Below, piece after piece: positions 1-3,591 of a stretch of 6,574 bases of DNA. Made by a program: the position numbers and the translations under genes. The DNA is from Candidatus Iainarchaeum sp. (GTDB lineage Archaea > B1Sed10-29): positions 1 to 6,574 of the forward strand of contig PWFL01000035.1 in assembly GCA_003553825.1 (NCBI GenBank), written 5' to 3'. The first letter of the stretch is position 1. Each line of letters opens with the position of its first letter. The notes under the pieces are model-generated. The model did no database searches, was not told the origin of the DNA, and saw only the letters and a program-made list of their open reading frames with translations.

Positions 1-5
1 AAAGC

Positions 6-13
6 TTATAAAG
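6..13 (+). promoter_or_regulatory. TATA box of first pilin gene
   Basis: TTATAAAG lies 53 bases before the pilin start codon. An archaeal TATA box sets initiation about 25 bases downstream, so the transcript would start near position 33-38 and carry a leader of about 30 bases that contains the strong ribosome binding site. The window begins just upstream, so any BRE or operator further out is not visible. Confidence 0.55.
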
Positions 14-51
14 AATAACCCTTTCAACAAATCAAGATAACATTGAAAAAC

Positions 52-59
52 GGAGGTGA
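52..59 (+). promoter_or_regulatory. Strong Shine-Dalgarno site of first pilin gene
   Basis: GGAGGTGA is a full match to the archaeal anti-Shine-Dalgarno sequence and sits 6 bases before the ATG at 66. It fixes the start codon and predicts efficient translation. The second pilin gene has only a weak, interrupted match (AAGGAAAGTGA, 610-620), so the two pilins may be made at different levels. Confidence 0.8.
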
Positions 60-65
60 AGATAT

Positions 66-443
66 ATGAGAAAAGGTATATCACCGGTTATAGCAGTTGT
101 ACTACTGATCGCAATCTCAGTCATAGCAGCAGTAGGAGTATGGTACTGGGTAGCAGAACTAGCAGCGGAACCAGCAGGACTTGGAGACGATCCAGTAACT
201 CTAAGTGTGGAAGACTGTGACACAACGGAGAATGAAGTGATGATCAGGAACCCAACAGGAACCAATTTAGAGGGTCAAACAGTAAGAATCTACGGTCCAG
301 CCGGAGAAGAAGATGAATTTATAATTAATGAACTATCTGCTGGGGATGTAGACTACTTCAATGTCACATTAAATCTTTCTGCTGGAGAACAGTACACACT
401 TACTGGTGAAGGTGTAGCTTCAACCAGTTTCACCTGCAGTTAA
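66..443 (+). CDS. Type IV pilin-like surface protein (archaeal pilin N-terminal domain)
   Basis: A 125-residue secreted, membrane-anchored pilin-like protein. The N terminus MRKGISPVIA is a class III (prepilin/archaellin) signal: a short basic leader ending in Gly4, with predicted cleavage by a prepilin peptidase before Ile5, followed by a hydrophobic helix to about residue 28 that would form the filament core. This matches the archaeal type IV pilin N-terminal family (Pilin_N/DUF1628 type). The rest is a small acidic, beta-rich ectodomain with two cysteines, C51 near its base and C124 at the penultimate position, well placed for a disulfide. Sequons at residues 99-101 (NVT) and 103-105 (NLS) could be N-glycosylated. 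It is followed by a T-rich terminator and a paralogue at 627-1049, each apparently with its own promoter. Whether it builds adhesive pili or a minor pilin cannot be told; no pilus ATPase or platform gene is in the window. Confidence 0.85.
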   Translation: MRKGISPVIAVVLLIAISVIAAVGVWYWVAELAAEPAGLGDDPVTLSVEDCDTTENEVMIRNPTGTNLEGQTVRIYGPAGEEDEFIINELSAGDVDYFNVTLNLSAGEQYTLTGEGVASTSFTCS

Positions 444-475
444 AGTGAAGTATAAAAACCATTTAGTATCTTAAG

Positions 476-500
476 CTTTCTTCTCTCTTTTTTCTTTATT
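476..500 (+). terminator. T-rich terminator after first pilin gene
   Basis: A pyrimidine tract with several T runs (CTTTCTTCTCTCTTTTTTCTTT) lies about 33 bases after the stop codon. Archaeal RNA polymerase terminates at U-rich tracts without needing a hairpin, and none is obvious here. With a separate TATA box before the next gene, this supports the two pilins being separate transcription units. Confidence 0.55.
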
Positions 501-508
501 ACCTCTAG

Positions 509-521
509 TCATGACTCCATC
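509..521 (+). promoter_or_regulatory. Operator-like motif upstream of second pilin gene
   Basis: TCATGACTCCATC differs at one of 13 positions from TCATGACTTCATC, which occurs on the minus strand at 1703-1715 in front of the winged-helix regulator gene. It begins with the perfect palindrome AGTCATGACT (508-517). It ends about 42 bases before the TATA box at 564, a position more typical of an activator site than of a repressor in archaea. The link to the regulator is inferred from motif sharing only. Confidence 0.45.
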
Positions 522-563
522 CAAATCTACATTTTATTAGTTTAAAGATTAAGGTGGGAAAGG

Positions 564-573
564 TTTATAATAA
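564..573 (+). promoter_or_regulatory. TATA box of second pilin gene
   Basis: TTTATAATAA preceded by a purine-rich BRE-like stretch (GGGAAAGG). Initiation would fall near 590-600, giving a leader of about 30 bases before the ATG at 627. Confidence 0.55.
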
Positions 574-626
574 TAAAGACCATTTGTAAATATAGGAAAA
601 TTGCTCTTCAAGGAAAGTGAATACGG

Positions 627-1049
627 ATGAGAAAAGGTATATCACCGGTCATTGCAACTGTCTTACTCATAGCCATATCAATCATATCAGCCATAGGAGT
701 ATGGTACTGGGCGGCACAACTAGTGGACAAGCCCACAGGAGTGGAAACAGAGGGACAGGTATTCACGGTAACCAACTGCGAGATACATCTTGGCAATCCA
801 GAAAACGCTACTCTCACAGTAAGAAACACAGGAGGATTAATGATAACTGATTCAAGTGTCTCAGTATATGAAAATGGGGACCATGCAACCGATATAAATT
901 TCACCAAAGCACCTGACGGAGTGCTCGAACCAGATGAAGTAGCGCTCATAGATGTAGAACACGTAGGTGAAGGATTTGAAGAGGAAGTGGAGTACACAGT
1001 GATCGATCCAGGAAGCCCTATCAGAAGATTCAGATGCAGTACAGAATAA
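627..1049 (+). CDS. Type IV pilin-like surface protein, paralogue
   Basis: A 140-residue paralogue of the pilin at 66-443. The first ten residues (MRKGISPVIA) are identical and the membrane helix is nearly so (both contain GVWYW at 24-28), giving the same predicted cleavage after Gly4 and a filament-core helix to about residue 28. The first 23 bases of the two genes are identical, whereas the ectodomains have diverged. Both retain a cysteine at residue 51 and one close to the C terminus (C137 here), so a conserved disulfide closing the ectodomain is likely. The ectodomain is strongly acidic, especially residues 99-123, as expected for a protein exposed to high salt. Sequons lie at 60-62 (NAT) and 91-93 (NFT). 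The promoter is separate and carries an upstream operator-like motif shared with the regulator gene at 1151-1582. Its partner machinery is not in view. Confidence 0.85.
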   Translation: MRKGISPVIATVLLIAISIISAIGVWYWAAQLVDKPTGVETEGQVFTVTNCEIHLGNPENATLTVRNTGGLMITDSSVSVYENGDHATDINFTKAPDGVLEPDEVALIDVEHVGEGFEEEVEYTVIDPGSPIRRFRCSTE

Positions 1050-1150
1050 TAGTTCAACTAGTTTTAAATTTAACCAATTTTAGAAATATTTAGAAATAAA
1101 TGAGAAAAAGGGACAAGGGGGATCCGGGTGGAGGTGGATTAAAGGCTGAA
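1050..1150. other. Convergent intergenic region with G-run purine tract
   Basis: This separates the second pilin (+) from the winged-helix gene (-). Just after the pilin stop it contains AACTAGTT and TTTTAAATTTAA stretches that could terminate the plus-strand transcript, then two tandem copies of TTTAGAAATA-like sequence (about 1079-1099). At 1102-1144 the plus strand is nearly all purine, with G runs at 1110-1112, 1117-1121 and 1126-1128 and GG pairs after that. Read on the minus strand, the region after the winged-helix gene is a C-rich run followed by CCCTTTTTCTCATTTATTTC, a plausible U-rich terminator. Confidence 0.4.
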
Positions 1151-1582
1151 CTACCCCTTGGCCCAGTAAAGAACCCTTTTTCCAACGCGTTCCTTGTTCA
1201 GGAATCCTTTCTTGTACAGGGAGTTCAATCTTGCTGAAGCGGCATTCCTCCCCTTATAACCGAACTCGTTCTTCACATCGGCTGCGTCGACCTTACCGTT
1301 CTGTTGAACGTAATCGTATATTTTTTCATCGGTCTTTGAAAGCATCTGTTTATCTACTTTACTTTCTTTGGTAATCTCTTTGCTCTGTACTCCTTTTTCT
1401 ATTTCTTCTAGTTTCTCTGTTATCTCTTTGAATAGATGATTTGTCTTTTTCCTTTCTTTGGACAGCCTGTATAGCAGTAAACCGATCGTTTCCGGGTCTT
1501 TGAATTCCTCTTTATCGTACTTTACATCGAACATTAAGTTCTGGAACTCTTTTTCGGTTTCGTCTTCCGGTTCTATATCCAT
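1151..1582 (-). CDS. Coiled-coil / winged-helix DNA-binding protein, probable transcription regulator
   Basis: A 143-residue soluble protein with three visible parts: an acidic N terminus (1-30); a charged amphipathic helix at about 32-75, rich in Glu and Lys with regularly spaced Leu/Ile and suited to coiled-coil dimerisation; and a C-terminal winged helix-turn-helix (about 81-143). In the last part, SKTDEKIYDYVQQNG and ADVKNEFGY form helices 1-2, AASARLNSLYKKGFL is the recognition helix region, and KERVGKRVLYWAKG is the beta wing. The pattern is MarR/ArsR-like, but no specific family is recognised. The start is secure because an in-frame TAG lies a few codons upstream. A leader of about 100 bases separates it from its TATA box and is packed with inverted repeats that it may bind itself. 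A related motif precedes the neighbouring pilin gene, so control of pilin expression is a reasonable inference. Confidence 0.7.
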   Translation of the reverse strand: MDIEPEDETEKEFQNLMFDVKYDKEEFKDPETIGLLLYRLSKERKKTNHLFKEITEKLEEIEKGVQSKEITKESKVDKQMLSKTDEKIYDYVQQNGKVDAADVKNEFGYKGRNAASARLNSLYKKGFLNKERVGKRVLYWAKG

Positions 1583-1644
1583 ATGTATCTATTCCACTGA
1601 TCCCTGATTTGGCGGGTGTTTGGAATGGAGGTGGTTGGGTTCTT

Positions 1645-1676
1645 ATCACGACTTCATCGGTGAATCCAGTCATGAT
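1645..1676. promoter_or_regulatory. Long inverted repeat in leader of winged-helix gene
   Basis: The left arm ATCACGACT (1645-1653) is matched by AGTCATGAT (1668-1676), its reverse complement with one mismatch, across a 14-base spacer. The left arm continues as ATCACGACTTCATC, matching 13 of 14 positions of the minus-strand operator at 1703-1716. It lies downstream of the predicted transcription start of the winged-helix gene, so it could be a second operator blocking elongation, a looping partner, or an RNA hairpin in the leader. Confidence 0.45.
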
Positions 1677-1697
1677 TCATTCGCTGATGTCGCATAT

Positions 1698-1716
1698 ATC
1701 ATGATGAAGTCATGAT
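1698..1716. promoter_or_regulatory. Perfect inverted-repeat operator candidate
   Basis: The arms ATCATGA (1698-1704) and TCATGAT (1710-1716) are exact reverse complements around the 5-base spacer TGAAG. The element sits directly beside the minus-strand TATA box and covers the span between TATA and transcription start, the usual place for a repressor to block polymerase entry. Autoregulation by the winged-helix protein downstream is the simplest reading. Confidence 0.6.
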
Positions 1717-1723
1717 TTATAAG
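1715..1723 (-). promoter_or_regulatory. TATA box of winged-helix regulator gene
   Basis: Read on the minus strand, CTTATAAAT leads directly into the inverted repeat. Initiation about 25 bases downstream would fall near 1690-1697, leaving a leader of more than 100 bases before the ATG at 1582. A weaker alternative TATA (GATATATG, minus strand, about 1693-1700) lies just downstream. Confidence 0.5.
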
Positions 1724-1754
1724 TCTTTTGGTTTTATAAATCAATAGAAATAGG

Positions 1755-1784
1755 GTTGAAAAACTCTTTTAAAAAAGCTTCAAC
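1755..1784 (-). terminator. Hairpin/T-run terminator after eL40 gene
   Basis: GTTGAA (1755-1760) and TTCAAC (1779-1784) are inverted repeats flanking an A/T core with CTTTT...AAAAG self-complementarity. On the minus strand it reads as a weak stem containing TTTTTT and TTTTT runs, 15 bases after the eL40 stop. It would insulate eL40 from the winged-helix promoter just downstream. Confidence 0.5.
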
Positions 1785-1798
1785 TAGATCAAAGAAAG

Positions 1799-1948
1799 TT
1801 AGGATATTCCTCTTCTTTCTTTACTCTTCATTCTAAGCTGTTTTGAACCGCATTTTCTACATTTATCTGCTTCTGGCGGGTTTCTAGCCTTGCATTTTCT
1901 GCAGATCAGTCTGTTGAGTCTTCTTTTTTTCACTATTGTTGAAGGCAT
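1799..1948 (-). CDS. rpl40e: 50S ribosomal protein eL40 (L40e)
   Basis: A 49-residue basic zinc-ribbon protein of the large ribosomal subunit, in archaea a free-standing protein. It has four zinc ligands in the pattern C16-x2-C19-x10-C30-x2-C33, with the family-typical surroundings LNRLICRKCKARNP and DKCRKCGSKQLR, and a Lys/Arg-rich C terminus (MKSKERRG) that would bind rRNA. Its length matches the archaeal family (about 50 residues). The ATG at 1946-1948 is the natural start, and a weak GTGAT element precedes it. It is transcribed alone on the minus strand, divergent from tRNA-Glu, with a TATA box at 1977-1984 and a T-rich hairpin after the stop. It is short enough to be missed by length-limited gene calling. 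Confidence 0.92.
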   Translation of the reverse strand: MPSTIVKKRRLNRLICRKCKARNPPEADKCRKCGSKQLRMKSKERRGIS

Positions 1949-1976
1949 ATTAATCACACTATTTATTGCTAGCAAT

Positions 1977-1984
1977 GTATTTAA
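1977..1984 (-). promoter_or_regulatory. TATA box of eL40 gene
   Basis: The minus strand reads CCTTAAATAC, with TTAAATAC at this position about 29 bases before the ATG. Initiation would fall near 1955, giving a very short leader. The remaining intergenic DNA to tRNA-Glu (1985-2098) is A/T-rich. It contains possible TATA-like sequence for the tRNA (ATTAAAATAAAG, about 2055-2066) that is not distinct enough to annotate separately. Confidence 0.5.
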
Positions 1985-2098
1985 GGATTACTCGATGATT
2001 CGTGTTTTTTAAATCTTCTTGTTAATCATAACTATAGTTTTTTAAGGAGCAAAAGATTAAAATAAAGAAGAAGATTAATAGATTACCAATATTTCAAA

Positions 2099-2225
2099 GC
2101 TCCGATAGTCTAGTGGCCAAGGATTCGGGCCTTTCGAAATCCTGAGGTATATATTCAATAGAAAAACTTTGATAACTTGGGATTGAAGATAGCCTGAGAC
2201 CCGGGTTCAAATCCCGGTCGGAGCA
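2099..2225 (+). tRNA. tRNA-Glu(UUC), intron-containing
   Basis: A full cloverleaf folds after removing a 54-base intron. The acceptor stem GCTCCGA/TCGGAGC (7 bp) is perfect, with discriminator A at 2225. The D arm is GTCTAGTGGCCAAGGA, as in other tRNA-Glu. The anticodon stem CGGGC (2126-2130) pairs with GCCTG (2192-2196) with one G-U. The loop CTTTCG plus A38 gives anticodon TTC at 2133-2135. The variable loop is AGAC, and the T arm is CCGGG-TTCAAAT-CCCGG. The mature length is 73 bases with no encoded CCA. It reads GAA/GAG codons. It lies divergent from eL40 and upstream of a homing endonuclease gene and tRNA-Leu. Confidence 0.93.
2137..2190 (+). other. tRNA-Glu intron at canonical position 37/38
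   Basis: A 54-base archaeal intron with textbook BHB geometry. The 5' bulge C36-G37|A is cut before 2137, and the 3' bulge A-T|A38 is cut after 2190. The central 4-bp helix is CTTT (2131-2134) with GAAG (2185-2188). An inner helix starts with AATCC (2138-2142) and GGATT (2180-2184) and extends through two G-U pairs to 2146/2176. It would be removed by the archaeal tRNA splicing endonuclease and the exons joined by a tRNA ligase. It contains no ORF. Confidence 0.9.
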
Positions 2226-2265
2226 TTTTAATCACTATTATCAACTCAAATTAGTTGGAAAAGAG

Positions 2266-2273
2266 TTATAAAG
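2266..2273 (+). promoter_or_regulatory. TATA box of homing endonuclease gene
   Basis: TTATAAAG lies 28 bases before the ATG at 2302. Initiation about 25 bases downstream would give a nearly leaderless mRNA, which fits the absence of a good ribosome binding site. It suggests the gene can be expressed independently of the upstream tRNA-Glu. Confidence 0.5.
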
Positions 2274-2301
2274 CTTGAATAAGTATTTTTAAGAGAAAAA
2301 T

Positions 2302-3045
2302 ATGAACTATAATGAATTTATTGATTATTTAAAAGAAGAATTTGACCACGAAAAAAGAGAAGATATTTTAATTTTTCATCCTTCTCACAAGTCATCTTAC
2401 TCAATTCATTTACCTTTTGAAATTAATAAGAAACTATGTTACTTAGCAGGAGTAATTTACGGAGATGGACACTTAAAAAAAGGTAAAAATAGAGTTATTG
2501 TGGAATTGGCTAACAGAGATTTTATCTTAATTCTCAAAAGAATTTTTAAAACACAATTTAAAGCTAAGCCTATAATACGAGAAATTGAGGATAAAAGACC
2601 GAACAGAAAGACCAGATTTATGTTAGAGATAAATAGTAAAATAGTAAAAAATTTCTTTCATCATGTATTTAACGTTCCTATTGGGAGTAAAGATGAATTT
2701 AAACTGCCTAATTGGGTTCTTCAGTCTAATAAATCTCTACAGTTATCTTTTCTAGCAGGTGTATTCGATACAGATGGAGGTATTCATAGTCACTACTTTG
2801 GGGTTACTACAAAGGACAGAGAGTTTAGTAAATCGATTAAGAAGTTGTTAGAAATGAATAGTTTTCAACCTAAGATAGATAGCTGGCTTAATAAAAAATA
2901 CCAAAAGAAATATTGGAATGTATATTTAAACAAGGAAGAATTTAATAATATATTAAATAAAATACCTATTAAGAATCGTGACAAGATACTTTACCTATGC
3001 ACGGATGCCCGAGTGGTCAAAGGGGCTAGAAATAAGCAGTTTTAA
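2302..3045 (+). CDS. Free-standing LAGLIDADG homing endonuclease, C terminus encoded by tRNA-Leu
   Basis: A 247-residue monomeric, two-motif LAGLIDADG endonuclease. Motif 1 is LAGVIYGDG (48-56) and motif 2 LAGVFDTDG (151-159). The metal-binding acidic residues D55 and D158 are both present, so the active sites look intact. About 100 residues separate the motifs, each followed by the usual basic beta-sheet DNA-binding half (for example 59-115 and 162-212). Such enzymes cut a long asymmetric target and copy their gene or host intron into unoccupied alleles. The gene lies between two intron-bearing tRNAs, not inside either intron. The core ends near residue 232 (KNRDKILYL); the remaining 15 residues are read from tRNA-Leu exon 1 and intron, and the TAA stop is in the intron loop. 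It is visibly richer in AAA, AAT and TTT codons than its neighbours, suggesting acquisition. The target is unknown, but a tRNA-Leu or nearby site is the obvious candidate. RNA maturase activity is possible but less likely. Confidence 0.9.
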   Translation: MNYNEFIDYLKEEFDHEKREDILIFHPSHKSSYSIHLPFEINKKLCYLAGVIYGDGHLKKGKNRVIVELANRDFILILKRIFKTQFKAKPIIREIEDKRPNRKTRFMLEINSKIVKNFFHHVFNVPIGSKDEFKLPNWVLQSNKSLQLSFLAGVFDTDGGIHSHYFGVTTKDREFSKSIKKLLEMNSFQPKIDSWLNKKYQKKYWNVYLNKEEFNNILNKIPIKNRDKILYLCTDARVVKGARNKQF

Positions 3046-3117
3046 TTAACTGCTTTTTGGTCAAGCTTAGGACCTAGTGGCTTAGTGCCTTCGAGAGTTC
3101 AAATCTCTCTCCGTGCA
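2999..3117 (+). tRNA. tRNA-Leu(UAG), interrupted at position 30/31
   Basis: After removing a 35-base intron, a class II cloverleaf folds. The acceptor stem is GCACGGA/TCCGTGC with discriminator A at 3117. The D stem is CCC/GGG with loop GAGTGGTCAAA. The anticodon stem is CTAG+G (3026-3029 plus 3065) with CCTAG (3073-3077), all paired. The loop CTTAGGA gives anticodon TAG at 3068-3070. A 15-base variable arm (GGC/GCC stem, 3078-3092) is typical of leucine, and the T arm is GAGAG-TTCAAAT-CTCTC. The mature length is 84 bases and CCA is not encoded. It reads CUA and other CUN codons. The 5' 47 bases overlap the end of the homing endonuclease reading frame. Confidence 0.92.
3030..3064 (+). other. 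Non-canonical tRNA-Leu intron at position 30/31
   Basis: A 35-base intron inside the anticodon stem. The sequence directly supports a BHB fold. The 5' bulge AG|A (3028-3030) and 3' bulge AA|G (3063-3065) are each cut after the second base. The central helix GGCT (3024-3027) pairs with GGTC (3059-3062) through two standard and two G-U pairs. The inner stem 3031-3041 with 3048-3058 has a single T-T mismatch and a TTAATT loop. The outer helix is short (3 bp). Placing the cut here restores a fully paired anticodon stem and T33; uninterrupted reading gives no tRNA. Such introns need a broad-specificity splicing endonuclease. Confidence 0.85.
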
Positions 3118-3139
3118 TTTCTCTATTATCTTCTTTAAT
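3118..3139 (+). terminator. T-rich tract after tRNA-Leu
   Basis: TTCTCTATTATCTTCTTTAATC follows the last tRNA base immediately and is a plausible U-rich stop for plus-strand transcription. The rest of the gap to the DUF35 stop (3140-3190) is A/T-rich with no gene or clear hairpin. The minus-strand operon ends into it, with only a weak T run (ACTTTAAACTTTTC) visible. Confidence 0.4.
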
Positions 3140-3190
3140 CTGTTTGAATTACTTGAAAAGTTTAAAGTTGTTGAGTTATTTTTGATTTAT

Positions 3191-3589
3191 TTATTTCTTG
3201 ACTCTGAATTTGTGGCTGTACGCGATTACTCCGTATTTTTTATCGTTAAGTTTCCTGAATACCTTCTCCACTTCCGCTCCTATCTCTACTTCGTTGTCCA
3301 GTGAATCAACCACTTGTGAGAATATTGTTACTCCGTTTTTCAGTTCTATCAGAGCCACGTAGTAGGGTGTTTCGTCTTTGAAGTCTTTGTGTGATGCTTT
3401 TACTTTTGAATAGCTTATTATTTTTCCTTCTCTAGGCATCTGTTTGTCCTCTAGCTTTCCTTTTCTTCTGCAGTTTGGACAGATATTTTTCTTTGGGTAG
3501 AAGTCCTGTCCGCATTCCTCGCAGTGAGTTCCTTCTAATCTGTATCTTTCAGGGTATTTTCTCCAGTTCAGGGGTATTGCTTCTTGCAT
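3191..3589 (-). CDS. DUF35 Zn-ribbon/OB-fold scaffold of the thiolase/HMG-CoA synthase complex
   Basis: A 132-residue cytosolic protein. An N-terminal helix (QEAIPLNWRKYPERYRL) typical of the family leads into a rubredoxin-like zinc ribbon with C23-x2-C26-x10-C37-x2-C40, then an OB-fold domain (about 53-128: GKIISYSKVKAS, PYYVALIELKNG, FSQVVD, IGAEVEKVFRKL). In archaea this family bridges acetoacetyl-CoA thiolase and HMG-CoA synthase, contributing to a shared CoA-binding channel that passes acetoacetyl-CoA between them. The gene is last in the operon, starting 2 bases after the thiolase stop, with its AAGGAGG ribosome site inside the thiolase terminal codons; this tight coupling supports the role. 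All four zinc ligands are intact. DUF35 proteins also partner other thiolases, but here the neighbours fix the assignment. Confidence 0.88.
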   Translation of the reverse strand: MQEAIPLNWRKYPERYRLEGTHCEECGQDFYPKKNICPNCRRKGKLEDKQMPREGKIISYSKVKASHKDFKDETPYYVALIELKNGVTIFSQVVDSLDNEVEIGAEVEKVFRKLNDKKYGVIAYSHKFRVKK

Positions 3590-3591
3590 TT

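Noticed and set aside
608..1057. 149-codon minus-strand open frame opposite the second pilin
   Set aside because: Antisense shadow of the pilin gene; Ser/Thr/Pro-rich translation with no domain, no ribosome site, while the plus-strand frame has a clear pilin signal.
1583..1798. A short-repeat array resembling CRISPR in the regulator leader
   Set aside because: The repeats are only about 13 bases, imperfect, in both orientations and unevenly spaced; they fit operators and not a CRISPR array, and no cas gene is present.
2302..3045. Endonuclease as an intron-encoded ORF or part of an intein
   Set aside because: Both tRNA introns close cleanly without it (2137-2190 and 3030-3064), and there are no intein splice-junction residues or host protein on either side.
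2999..3117. tRNA-Leu as a pseudogene or tRNA-Ser, or with the intron at 37/38
   Set aside because: Uninterrupted reading or a 37/38 cut leaves no T33 and a broken anticodon stem, but the 30/31 cut restores every stem and gives anticodon TAG, with a leucine-type variable arm.
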